From Candidatus Latescibacterota bacterium (GTDB lineage Bacteria; JAAXHH01; JACQVL01): a DNA stretch of 39,790 nucleotides. The position numbers were made by a program, and so were the translations under genes. Numbering within the stretch: position 1 is the stretch's first letter; each line of letters begins with the position of its first letter. The DNA lies in assembly GCA_016209865.1 (NCBI GenBank), contig JACQVL010000267.1, positions 1 through 39,790 of the forward strand, in the 5' to 3' direction. The notes below the pieces were generated by a model. It was not told the origin of the DNA, ran no database searches, and saw only the letters and a program-made list of their open reading frames with translations. Below are positions 1-7,487 of the stretch, piece by piece.

Positions 1-447
1 GAGAAAGTCCGCGTCGAAGATGGCGATGAACTCCCCGCGAGCGTGCCGCAGGCCCTCGTGCAGCGCGCCCGCCTTGTAGCCATGCCGCTCCGTCCGGTGG
101 AGGTAGTGGATGTCCACGCCCCGCGCCCGGTGGCGGGCGACACACGCCGCCGCGAGCGGCGCGGTCTCGTCGGTCGAATCATCGAGCACCTGCACCTCGA
201 GGCGGTCGGGGGGATAGTCGAGCTGGCAGACCGCGTCGATCAGTCGCTCGATGACGTGCCGTTCGTTGTACACCGGGAGCTGCACCGTCACGACCGGCCA
301 GGCGCCGAGGGCGTCGGGGGGCGGGAACCCCGGGCGTGGATATTTGTAGTACAGGAACACCATCAACGCCCGGTGGGCACCGTACAGCGCGAGCCACGCA
401 AGGACGAGAAAAGAGAGGATGAGGAAGGTGAGCTTGAAGGAGGTCAT
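1..447 (-). CDS. Glycosyltransferase family 2, cellulose synthase-like (N-terminal part, cut by window edge)
   Basis: The 149 visible codons begin with an N-terminal membrane segment (about residues 5-32), followed by a GT-A fold start with VTVQLPVYNE, the nucleotide-binding LDDSTD motif and FDAD at the cut end. This order is typical of processive GT2 synthases, closest in flavour to the CslA/glucomannan-synthase-like group that uses UDP- or GDP-sugars at the inner membrane. The catalytic TED and QxxRW motifs would lie beyond the window. The ATG at 447 directly precedes the membrane helix and has no clear Shine-Dalgarno. It lies only about 18 bases from a divergent reading frame, so the two were probably one divergent envelope-glycan locus. 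The exact product is unknown. Confidence 0.85.
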   Translation of the reverse strand, partial: MTSFKLTFLILSFLVLAWLALYGAHRALMVFLYYKYPRPGFPPPDALGAWPVVTVQLPVYNERHVIERLIDAVCQLDYPPDRLEVQVLDDSTDETAPLAAACVARHRARGVDIHYLHRTERHGYKAGALHEGLRHARGEFIAIFDADFL

Positions 448-465
448 CGAGCGTTCCGTTCACGG

Positions 466-678
466 TTGACAGGAATTCTGCCGCTCATCGCACTGGGCGC
501 GATCATCGAGGCGGCCTGCCTGGAGATCGTCCGGATCGGGGATTTGCGAACCAGTCTGGCCACGGTGTGGGTTGGAGACTATCCGGTCATCATCCTGGTC
601 TTCTGGCTCCCGTTCCTTGCCGCGTTCCTGACGTACCTGGTCGTCGTGGACCCTCACAATCCCCCCGACCCCCATTAA
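466..678 (+). pseudogene. Detached N-terminal membrane segment of the downstream mannosyltransferase
   Basis: This 70-codon stretch from TTG 466 to TAA 676-678 encodes two hydrophobic helices (ILPLIALGAIIEAACLEIV, and VIILVFWLPFLAAFLTYLVV) with GC-rich third positions like real genes here. It is in the same reading frame as the GT87-like protein that resumes at 760, and no other stop lies between. Proteins of that family normally have extra membrane helices before their DDLYRYVWDG loop, which fits this fragment. The TAA sits at the edge of a short dispersed repeat. I infer gene splitting by repeat insertion. A real separate small membrane protein, or a sequencing error in the TAA, is also possible. 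Confidence 0.45.
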
Positions 679-770
679 CTCCCACGAGGGGAGAGAAAGG
701 GGGAGGAGTCAGAGGGAACGAATGTCTCCCCTCTCCCCGCTGCGGGAGAGGGGCCGGGGGTGAGGGGCGC
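670..770. repeat. Dispersed palindromic repeat inside the mannosyltransferase gene
   Basis: The stretch contains CCCCTCTCCCCGC (728-740) facing GCGGGAGAGGGG (742-753), a strong hairpin with one bulged base, flanked by purine-rich GGGGAGAGAAAGGGGGAG. Repeats of this CCCTCTCCC-GCGGGAGAGGG type are common in GC-rich bacterial genomes. It separates two in-frame halves of a membrane glycosyltransferase and supplies the GTG at 760. Confidence 0.6.
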
Positions 771-1842
771 CGTCATCCTCGTCTTCGCCGTCCTGTTCCG
801 CGTCACCCTGCTCTTCAGTCCGCCCACGTTATCTGACGATCTCTACCGGTACGTCTGGGATGGGCGGACGCAGAACCACGGGATCAACCCGTACCGATAT
901 CCCCCCAACGCGCCCGAACTCGCCGGACTGCGGGATGCGTACTATCCGGGCATCAACAACAAGCCCATCCCGACCGTCTATCCCCCGCTGATGGAGATCG
1001 TCTTCCGGGGCGTCGACCGAATCGCCCATACGCCGATGGCGATGAAGGTCGTCTTCGTCCTGTGCGACCTCGGCGTGATCGTCCTGCTCGGCCTGCTGCT
1101 GAGAACGCACCATCTACCCATCGTCCGGATGGTGATCTATGCCTGGAACCCGCTCGTCCTGGTCGAAGTGGCGGGCAGCGGCCATAACGACCCCCTGGCC
1201 GTCGGCCTGATGCTGGCCGCCCTGCTCGCCCTGACAGCCGGCCGGCCCATCCTGTCCGTCGTCTCCCTGGCGCTGTCCGTCGTCTCTAAATTGTTCGCCG
1301 TCGTCCTGCTCCCCTCGGTCGCCCGCGCGATGCCGCGAAAACGGGCGCTGTTGCTGTTTCCGGTCGTCGTCGGCCTCTTGTATCTCCCCTACCTCGACGC
1401 CGGGCGGCATCTGACGACCGGACTGTTCGTCTACGGAAACAAGTGGCGGTTCAACGACAGCCTGTTCACGCTGGCTCTCTCCGTGACCGGCGACCTGACG
1501 CTGGCGAAAGTGATCGTCGGAGTCTTCTTTCTCGGTGTCGTCATCACCCGTTTGCGTGGACCAGAATCCCCTGTCCGCACCGCCTATGTGCTCATCGGCG
1601 CCTACCTCATCCTCACCCCGACCGTCCAGTCCTGGTATCTCCTCTGGCTCCTCCCCTTCCTCTGCTTCTTCCCGAACCGCGCCTGGCTGCTCCTGTCCGG
1701 CCTCATCATGCTCTCGTACCACGTGTTGATTCAGTTCACCCGAACCGGACTCTGGCGGGAAGCCCTGTGGGTGCGGTATGTTGAGTATATTCCATTCTAT
1801 GCCCTATTGATGTTCGACGCCATCAAAGGGCGAAAAGGGTAA
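760..1842 (+). CDS. GT87-like polyprenol-phosphate-mannose-dependent mannosyltransferase (body)
   Basis: This is a polytopic inner-membrane protein of 360 residues with about 8-9 hydrophobic helices. The first periplasmic loop carries LSDDLYRYVWDGR and INPYRYPP, the acidic signature of DUF2029/GT87 and related GT-C mannosyltransferases. These enzymes transfer mannose from polyprenyl-phosphate-mannose to glycans on the periplasmic face. A late SWYLLWLLPF segment is also typical. The GTG at 760 is the first start after an in-frame TAA at 676 and falls inside a repeat, so it may not be the ancestral start; upstream helices in the same frame look like the missing N-terminus. The gene is divergent from a GT2 synthase, so both may build one surface glycan. 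Sugar specificity is unproven. Confidence 0.75.
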   Translation: MRGAVILVFAVLFRVTLLFSPPTLSDDLYRYVWDGRTQNHGINPYRYPPNAPELAGLRDAYYPGINNKPIPTVYPPLMEIVFRGVDRIAHTPMAMKVVFVLCDLGVIVLLGLLLRTHHLPIVRMVIYAWNPLVLVEVAGSGHNDPLAVGLMLAALLALTAGRPILSVVSLALSVVSKLFAVVLLPSVARAMPRKRALLLFPVVVGLLYLPYLDAGRHLTTGLFVYGNKWRFNDSLFTLALSVTGDLTLAKVIVGVFFLGVVITRLRGPESPVRTAYVLIGAYLILTPTVQSWYLLWLLPFLCFFPNRAWLLLSGLIMLSYHVLIQFTRTGLWREALWVRYVEYIPFYALLMFDAIKGRKG

Positions 1843-1937
1843 ACGGCGAAAAGGCGAAAGGGGTAAAAGACAACAGAGAGAACACCGCTTCCGCCTTCTC
1901 TGTTCCCCTTTCCCATTTTCTATTTCCCCTTTCCCAT
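1829..1937. terminator. Hairpin-rich spacer between convergent genes
   Basis: The convergent stops at 1842 (+) and 1939 (-) are separated by nested inverted repeats. AACAGAGA (1872-1879) pairs with TCTCTGTT (1897-1904), flanked by GGCGAAAAGG/GGCGAAAGGGG runs on the left and CCCCTTTCCC runs on the right. The arms are tandem short motifs, as in other spacers of this window. A bidirectional termination role is inferred from position; there is no perfect U-tract. Confidence 0.45.
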
Positions 1938-1938
1938 C

Positions 1939-2733
1939 TTACAGCTCCCGCATCACGCCGACCCGATGCTGCTCCGCCGCGCTGACGGGCATCTGCAGCC
2001 GGCCGGCCCGGTCGAGTGCCTCAGAAGCCGCCTCGATGGCCAAGTCGGGCCGATTGTTCTCCTGACTGAGGTGGGCGAGGATGACCTCCTGGATGTCAGC
2101 GTGTACGAGATGCTCGATGGCAGTGGCCGCCGCGCCGTTGGAGAGGTGGCCGTATTGACCCAGGATGCGCTGCTTGACCGGCCAGGGATACCGTCCGTTC
2201 TTCAGCATGGCCTCATCATGGTTGGCCTCAAGGATGAGCAGGTGTGCGTGTTTCAGCCGCTCCAGGACGAGGCCGCTCACGAACCCCAGGTCCGTGGCGA
2301 TGCCGACGCGAACCCGGCCGTCCGTGATGGCAAGGCCGAACGGGTCGGCCGCGTCGTGCGAGACGGTGAACGGTGAACAGACGAGGTCGTGGATGGCGAA
2401 CGAGTGACCGTTCTCGACCCAGCGGATCGCTTCCAGCGGGAGGGCAGAACGAAGCGAACTCTCCCACTGGGGGCCTGTCATGGCCGCATAGGTTGAACGG
2501 TTCAGGTACAGCGGAATGCGCCTGCGGGCGATCGGACGGAGACCCTTGATGTGATCGGTGTGCTCGTGGGTGATGATCACGCCGTCCAATTCGTCGAATG
2601 TGCGGCCGATCTGCGCCAGCCGCCGCGCGAGGTCTGTCCCGCTCAGTCCCGCATCGATCAGCAGACGTGCCCGCCTCGACTCGACGTAGATCGCGTTCCC
2701 CGCGCTGCCGCTGGCTAAGATGCAGACGTTCAT
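1939..2733 (-). CDS. MBL-fold metallohydrolase, YycJ/WalJ-like
   Basis: The 264-residue protein opens MNVCILASGSAGNAIYVE, the start typical of the YycJ/WalJ (VicX) branch of metallo-beta-lactamase hydrolases, and carries the zinc-binding ITHEHTDHIKG at about residues 53-63, a later VSHDAADPFG and a C-terminal LAHLSQENN. Its length fits the family. YycJ-like proteins are cytoplasmic and are linked to exonuclease or RNase-like activity and cell-wall signalling in Firmicutes; the substrate here is unknown. Its ATG overlaps the pyrF stop by four bases (ATGA at 2730-2733), so it is translationally coupled as the last gene of the pyrimidine-containing operon. Confidence 0.88.
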   Translation of the reverse strand: MNVCILASGSAGNAIYVESRRARLLIDAGLSGTDLARRLAQIGRTFDELDGVIITHEHTDHIKGLRPIARRRIPLYLNRSTYAAMTGPQWESSLRSALPLEAIRWVENGHSFAIHDLVCSPFTVSHDAADPFGLAITDGRVRVGIATDLGFVSGLVLERLKHAHLLILEANHDEAMLKNGRYPWPVKQRILGQYGHLSNGAAATAIEHLVHADIQEVILAHLSQENNRPDLAIEAASEALDRAGRLQMPVSAAEQHRVGVMREL

Positions 2734-3545
2734 CGTACGCTCCGCAACCGGTTCATCTCGTCCCGCAGGGTGATGACGGCGCTCCGCGCTGCTGTGGCGA
2801 AGTCGGCGGCGGCGGCGTAGAGGATGCTCCGGGAGGCGTTGACGAGGATGCCCTCGCCGTTGCGGTCAGTCCCGTGTGCGACGACCGTCTGAAGGTCCCC
2901 GCCCTGCGCCCCGATCCCCGGGATGAGCAGGGGCATCTCCGGGACGATCGCCCGGATGCCGCCGAGCGACTCCGCGTTCGTCGCTCCGACGACGAGGCCG
3001 CAGTTGCCGTGCGCGTTCCATTCGTTCACCATCTCCGCGATCCTCAGGTAGAGCGGACGGCCATCGACGGTGAGGTGCTGGATGTCATGGGCGGTCGGGT
3101 TGGAGTTCAGGCAGAGGACGAACACCCCGCGATCCCGGTAGTCGAGGAACGGCTGGACGGCGTCCCGTCCCATGTAGGGGTTGACGGTCGCCGCATCGAA
3201 CCGGTAATACTCAAACAGGGCACGAGCGTACATCCGGGCGGTGTTGTCGATATCCCCCCGTTTGGCGTCGGCAATGACGGGCACGTCATCGGGAATCGCC
3301 TTCACCGTCCGCTCCAACGCCTCCAGGCCGGCCGGCCCGGCCACCTCGTAGAAGGCCAGGTTGAGCTTGTACGCGCACACGGCATCCGCCGTCTGCTCGA
3401 TAATCGCCCGGTTGAACGCGAAGATCGGGTCGGCGGCGTCACGCACCGCCGGGGGAAACCGGTCGGGGTCGGGGTCGAGGCCGACGCAGACGAGGCTGCG
3501 ATTCCGCCGGACAGCGGCCTGGAGTTTCTGGAGAAAGGGGGACAT
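2730..3545 (-). CDS. pyrF: Orotidine 5'-phosphate decarboxylase (type 2)
   Basis: The product decarboxylates OMP to UMP, the last step of de novo pyrimidine synthesis. The 271-residue length and opening FLQKLQAAVRRNRSLVCVGLDPDPDRFP are characteristic of the longer type 2 PyrF family. VIADAKRGDIDNTARMYA supplies the Asp-x-Lys-x-x-Asp catalytic signature, and LIPGIGAQGGD lies in the phosphate-binding region. It follows pyrD in the same operon after a spacer filled with inverted heptamer repeats, and overlaps the MBL-hydrolase gene by four bases. I see no attenuator. Confidence 0.95.
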   Translation of the reverse strand: MSPFLQKLQAAVRRNRSLVCVGLDPDPDRFPPAVRDAADPIFAFNRAIIEQTADAVCAYKLNLAFYEVAGPAGLEALERTVKAIPDDVPVIADAKRGDIDNTARMYARALFEYYRFDAATVNPYMGRDAVQPFLDYRDRGVFVLCLNSNPTAHDIQHLTVDGRPLYLRIAEMVNEWNAHGNCGLVVGATNAESLGGIRAIVPEMPLLIPGIGAQGGDLQTVVAHGTDRNGEGILVNASRSILYAAAADFATAARSAVITLRDEMNRLRSVR

Positions 3546-3552
3546 GAGGAAG

Positions 3553-3628
3553 CCTTTTCGATTTTGGATTTGGGATTTTAGATTTGGGATTGTTCAATCT
3601 GCAATCCGCAATCGGCAATCCCCAATTA
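3553..3628. repeat. Inverted pair of heptamer arrays between pyrD and pyrF
   Basis: On the minus strand four GATTGCN-type heptamers are followed directly by AATCCCA/AATCTAA-type heptamers, so the two arrays can fold on each other. The array begins at the pyrD TAA (3626-3628) and fills nearly the whole gap to the pyrF ATG at 3545. The 7-base period and sequence resemble the cyanobacterial STRR class. Confidence 0.8.
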
Positions 3629-4576
3629 AGGGACGCGCGCGCTGCCGATCAAGGACCGGATCGACGTGATGCCTTCCTGCGCGCAATACGTGTCGAGTCC
3701 GGCGACGATGTCCGTCCCGGTCTTCGGGTTGACGAAATTGGCGGTGCCGACCTGGATGGCCGCCGCTCCGGCGATGAGGAATTCCAGGGCGTCCTCGGTG
3801 CTCATGATCCCGCCGATCCCGATGATAGGAATCGTGACCCGCCTGGCAATACTCCAGACGGCCGCGACGGCGACTGGCTTGATGGCCGGGCCGGACAGCC
3901 CGCCGGTGATCCCGCCTAATTTCGGCCGCCGCGTCTTCACGTCGATCGCCATCCCCCGGAGCGTGTTGATGGCCGAGACCGCGTCCGCGCCCGCCTCCTC
4001 GACGCTGCGGGCGATCTCCCCGATGTCGGTCACGTTCGGCGTGAGCTTGGCGATGAGCGGAAGGTCGACGACCTTACGGAGCCGGGTGATGAGCTGAGCC
4101 GCCCGGCGGGGGTCTGTGCTGAAGTCCATCCCCCCCGCGACGTTGGGACAGGACATGTTGACTTCGATCCCGTCGATGCCGTCACAGTCGGCCAGGCGCT
4201 CCGCCACGGCGACGAATTCCTCGATCGGCCCGCCGCCGATATTGACGATGACGGCGGTGTCCACCGTCTGCAGGTACGGCAGCTTGTCCCGGATGAACCC
4301 CTCGACGCCGACGTTCTGCAGGCCGATCGAGTTGAGCATCCCGGCGGCGGTCTCAGCCGCGCGAGGCGGGTCGTTCCCCGGCCAGGCCTCCGGAGTGAGC
4401 GTCTTCGTGACGATCCCACCGAGCCGTGAGAGATCGACCAGTCCGGCGTACTCTGTCCCGTACCCGAACGTCCCGGAGGCGACGAGCACCGGGTTCTTTA
4501 ACCGCAACGACCCGATGGTGACGGAAAGATCAGGGGTCAGGGGTCGGGGGTCAGGGGTCAGTGTAGACCTACTCAT
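3626..4576 (-). CDS. pyrD: Dihydroorotate dehydrogenase, class 1B catalytic subunit
   Basis: The 316-residue protein oxidises dihydroorotate to orotate using FMN and passes electrons to PyrK. It shows LKNPVLVASGTFGYG near the N-terminus, the active-site EVNMSCPNV with the class 1 catalytic Cys, and the FMN-phosphate region IIGIGGIMSTEDALEFL with AIQVGTANF. The ATG at 4576 overlaps the pyrK stop (ATGA, 4573-4576), which fixes the start even though the frame is open further upstream. Residues about 5-16 (LTPDPRPLTPDL) are the translation of four AGGGGTC heptamers, an N-terminal addition not seen in typical PyrD proteins. Pairing with pyrK points to an NAD-linked B-type enzyme. Confidence 0.95.
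   Translation of the reverse strand: MSRSTLTPDPRPLTPDLSVTIGSLRLKNPVLVASGTFGYGTEYAGLVDLSRLGGIVTKTLTPEAWPGNDPPRAAETAAGMLNSIGLQNVGVEGFIRDKLPYLQTVDTAVIVNIGGGPIEEFVAVAERLADCDGIDGIEVNMSCPNVAGGMDFSTDPRRAAQLITRLRKVVDLPLIAKLTPNVTDIGEIARSVEEAGADAVSAINTLRGMAIDVKTRRPKLGGITGGLSGPAIKPVAVAAVWSIARRVTIPIIGIGGIMSTEDALEFLIAGAAAIQVGTANFVNPKTGTDIVAGLDTYCAQEGITSIRSLIGSARVP
4532..4559. repeat. Four tandem AGGGGTC heptamers inside the pyrD coding region
   Basis: AGGGGTC, AGGGGTC, GGGGGTC, AGGGGTC follow each other without gaps, just inside the pyrD start. Two more copies of the reverse complement (TGACCCC) lie near 39393-39406 at the end of the acyltransferase gene. Confidence 0.85.
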
Positions 4577-5439
4577 GGGAGGATCACCTCCTGGAGGTCG
4601 AAGACTGGACCGGAGACACAGACGCGTTCGTAGACAGTCCCGGCGGGCGGGCGGACGCACGGCACGACACAGGCCATGCACACTCCCACGCCGCAGGGCA
4701 TGATACCTTCGAGCGACATCTGGCCCAGCAGCCCCGCTTCCTTCGCCAGGGCCGCGCTCCGGCGCATCATCGGAGTGGGCCCGCACACGTACAGGTAGGC
4801 GCACCGCGACGGGTTCTGCCGGAGGAGGTCTTCCAGGAGGACGGTGACGAACCCATGAAAACCGGCCGTCCCGTCATCCGTAGCAAGGGAGACGTCGATC
4901 CCCATCGCCCGGAACTTGTCTGAGCCGCTGAGCAGGCTGGCGGTCGCTGCCCCGAAGAGCACGGTCATGTCCTGCGGCCGTGCCCGGCCAGCCTGGATGG
5001 CCTCCTGGGCAAGGAAGAAGAACGGCGCGATGCCCACCCCACCGGCGATCATGACCACCGGACGGCCTGATTGGATCGGGACGAACGTTTGGCCGAGCGG
5101 GCCGAGGACGTCGAGCGACTCGCCCGCCCGCCGCGTCGAAAGGATGTGCGTCCCGCCGCCGACGACCCGGTAGATCAGGCTGAAGGTGCCCCGCGCGCGG
5201 TCGTGTTCAGCGATACTGAACGGCCGGCGGAGGAGGGGCGTGTACTGCATCCAGACCGGACAGGGACTCTCCGGGGTGGTGTCGGAGACGACCAGGTGGA
5301 CGAAATGGCCCGGCCGGGCATGCTCCACGATCTCCGGGGCGGCCAGGTCGATCCAGTAGAGTCCGGGACCGATCTGACGGTTTGCGACGACCTCAGCCCG
5401 GACTTGAAAGACAGGAGATGGGGAGGATGGAGGGGTCAA
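4573..5439 (-). CDS. pyrK: Dihydroorotate dehydrogenase electron-transfer subunit
   Basis: The 288-residue iron-sulfur flavoprotein transfers electrons from PyrD to NAD+. It has the ferredoxin-reductase order: an N-terminal FAD-binding barrel with RRPFSIAEH, the NAD-binding MIAGGVGIAPFFFLAQ and CGPTPMM, and a C-terminal [2Fe-2S] cluster with cysteines at about 249, 254, 257 and 274 (CGVGVCMAC...RVC). Length and motifs match PyrK. It overlaps pyrD and the upstream TPR lipoprotein gene by four bases each, so all three are probably co-translated from one operon. Confidence 0.94.
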   Translation of the reverse strand: MTPPSSPSPVFQVRAEVVANRQIGPGLYWIDLAAPEIVEHARPGHFVHLVVSDTTPESPCPVWMQYTPLLRRPFSIAEHDRARGTFSLIYRVVGGGTHILSTRRAGESLDVLGPLGQTFVPIQSGRPVVMIAGGVGIAPFFFLAQEAIQAGRARPQDMTVLFGAATASLLSGSDKFRAMGIDVSLATDDGTAGFHGFVTVLLEDLLRQNPSRCAYLYVCGPTPMMRRSAALAKEAGLLGQMSLEGIMPCGVGVCMACVVPCVRPPAGTVYERVCVSGPVFDLQEVILP

Positions 5440-7487
5440 TGATCTGGTTTTCCTTTTTCTTTTTTCTGCTGATTGCCCGACTGCCGGATGGTCGCGGCGC
5501 TGTCGGAGACCGCCGGTGAGACGGCGGGGCCCGGTGTCTGCGGAGTTGGCTGCGACGCCGCCTGCTGGCTCTGCACCGCCTCGTCTGGCCGCTTTGGCTC
5601 CTTCGGTGGGTCTGTGTGTCTGGTCGAATCAGCCGCGACGCTCTTCGTCGTATCGTGGGACACTGCCCGGCCAGACGCGCTGTCGCGCGCCGCGTTCGTC
5701 CGGACGGTGAGCTCCTCGATGGCCTTGAGCTTCAGTTGCGCCATCCGTGTCTGTTCCGTCTTCGGGTAGGCTTTCGTCAGGTGCCGGTAGATGGCCAATG
5801 CGGAGTCGGGGGACGCCTGGAGCGTTTCCGCGATCCATCCGACGGCGTAGAGCGCACGGGCCGCATAGGCTCCGGCTGAAAACCGCTCGACGACCTGCCG
5901 GTAGTACACGAGGGCAGAGTCCGGGTTATTCTCGGTGAACAGCCATCGCTCCGCGTTCCGGAACAACTCCGCGTCAGAGGGACCGGCCGAGTCGGCCGGG
6001 GTGAGGGCCAGGGCTCGGGCCGCGATCAGGCCGTAGGGGGTATCGGCGTACTGCGCCATGATCGTCCGGTAGGCGGCACGGCTGGCGGTCGTATCCTTCA
6101 CGGTCTGTTCCATCACCCAGGCAGCCGCGTAGGCGGCCCTGGCCGCCGTCTCCCGGTCGGGCGCGTCCTGCTCGGCGTGACGGTACTGCGCCAGGGCCGA
6201 GTCGGCTAAGTTGAACCGAAACAGAAACGTCTCGGCTAACTGAAACCGCGCTTTGATGACCTTGTCGCGCTGCTTCCGGCCTGGAGCTTTCGTCGAGTCA
6301 CTGGACGTGCCGGCGTGCCTGGTCGAGTCGCCGGGCGTGGCTTGCGTGCTCCGCGTCGTGTCCTCACGGGATGCGCCCTGCAGTGTGTTCAGGGCGGACT
6401 CCAGGTCGGTCTGGTATCGCTTCAGTTGATGGATGTCCGTGCTCTTCGTGGCGGCCTGTTCGCCGACCCAGAATCCTTTCGGATTCCGGGTTTTGGCCTC
6501 ACTGTACATCTGTTCCGCCTTGTCCAGGTCCCCCTGGCGTTCGTAAATCTGTCCCATCTCGTAGAGAGCTTGCGCGACCTCCGCTTCATTCTGGCGGGCA
6601 GGAGCGAATTTGGCGGTGATCGTCTGGTAGTGGACGATGGCGGTGTCGGCATGGCCGAGGGCGGTCTGACACGCGGCGATAGCGAGCAGGAGTTTGGGGG
6701 TGTATTCCTGGTATTGAGAGCGTTTCAAGAGCTGCCGGAACGCCTGGAGGGCCTGATCGAATCGCCCCTGAGCGCGGAGGCACTCCCCGGCCATGAAATG
6801 CGCCCGGAAGGTGAGTCGACGGTCTTTGATCGAGGACGCGGCCTGTGTGAAGAGGGTGAACGCCTGATCGTACTGCTTGAGGGCGAGCGTGGCTTCCGCG
6901 ATGTGCAGCCGGGCTTCGTGACGCCGGCGGTCGTGAGGAAACGCGGCCAGCAGGCGCGTGTACTGGTCGATCGCCTGTTCGTACTTCTGCTCGGCCAGGT
7001 ACAGCGTCCCCAGCGCGAGCCGCCCTTCCGGGACCCATTCGGCTTTGGGGTACTGCTCGATGAAGTCGAGCAGAGCGGTCTCGGCCTGAGCGGAATCGCC
7101 CGCCGCGAGCGAGGCCCGGCCGGCCGCGAAGGCGCAGTAGGGGACGAAGCGGCTGTCGGGGTAGTTCTCCAGGATCTCTTCGTACTTCCGGGCGGCACGG
7201 ACGTAATCGCGTTTGCCGTAGAAGGCGTCCCCGATCAGGAGCAGGGCGTCATCGACCAGGTCGCTGGTGGGATAGTCTCTCAGAACGCGTGCGGCGTTCT
7301 CGATCGCCTCGTCGTACAGCCGGTCCGCCTGATCATTGGCGGTACTGCCGCGCGCCAGCGTCTCTTTCCGTAGGGCTTCCGCTTTCTTGAACGACTGTTT
7401 CGCGTTGTAAAAGGTGTTGTAGTACGGACACCCGACGAAGAAGACGAGAGAGACTGTAAGGAGCAACAGACGCTTCAACGGGACCAC
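5436..7487 (-). CDS. TPR-repeat outer-membrane-type lipoprotein
   Basis: The 683-residue protein starts with a short lipoprotein signal (LLLLTVSLVFFVGC) with the lipidated Cys at 20, followed by PYYNTFYNAKQSFKKAEAL, an opening I associate with TPR lipoproteins of FCB-group bacteria. At least eight TPR-like repeats fill residues about 50-340. A Thr/Ser/Asp-rich linker (about 370-400) leads to a second TPR block (about 405-590) and a low-complexity Pro/Ser/Thr tail. TPR lipoproteins of this kind, such as BamD and YbgF, scaffold envelope complexes; no specific partner can be named. It lies between a sirtuin gene (13-base overlap) and pyrK (4-base overlap), an odd location in a pyrimidine operon. 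Confidence 0.82.
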   Translation of the reverse strand: MVPLKRLLLLTVSLVFFVGCPYYNTFYNAKQSFKKAEALRKETLARGSTANDQADRLYDEAIENAARVLRDYPTSDLVDDALLLIGDAFYGKRDYVRAARKYEEILENYPDSRFVPYCAFAAGRASLAAGDSAQAETALLDFIEQYPKAEWVPEGRLALGTLYLAEQKYEQAIDQYTRLLAAFPHDRRRHEARLHIAEATLALKQYDQAFTLFTQAASSIKDRRLTFRAHFMAGECLRAQGRFDQALQAFRQLLKRSQYQEYTPKLLLAIAACQTALGHADTAIVHYQTITAKFAPARQNEAEVAQALYEMGQIYERQGDLDKAEQMYSEAKTRNPKGFWVGEQAATKSTDIHQLKRYQTDLESALNTLQGASREDTTRSTQATPGDSTRHAGTSSDSTKAPGRKQRDKVIKARFQLAETFLFRFNLADSALAQYRHAEQDAPDRETAARAAYAAAWVMEQTVKDTTASRAAYRTIMAQYADTPYGLIAARALALTPADSAGPSDAELFRNAERWLFTENNPDSALVYYRQVVERFSAGAYAARALYAVGWIAETLQASPDSALAIYRHLTKAYPKTEQTRMAQLKLKAIEELTVRTNAARDSASGRAVSHDTTKSVAADSTRHTDPPKEPKRPDEAVQSQQAASQPTPQTPGPAVSPAVSDSAATIRQSGNQQKKEKGKPDH

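Noticed and set aside
43-465. Plus-strand frame reading into the membrane fragment
   Set aside because: This part is antisense to the GT2 glycosyltransferase; only the segment after 466 has membrane-protein character.
2598-3581. A 327-codon plus-strand frame
   Set aside because: It lies opposite pyrF and the MBL hydrolase gene and shows antisense composition without any motif.
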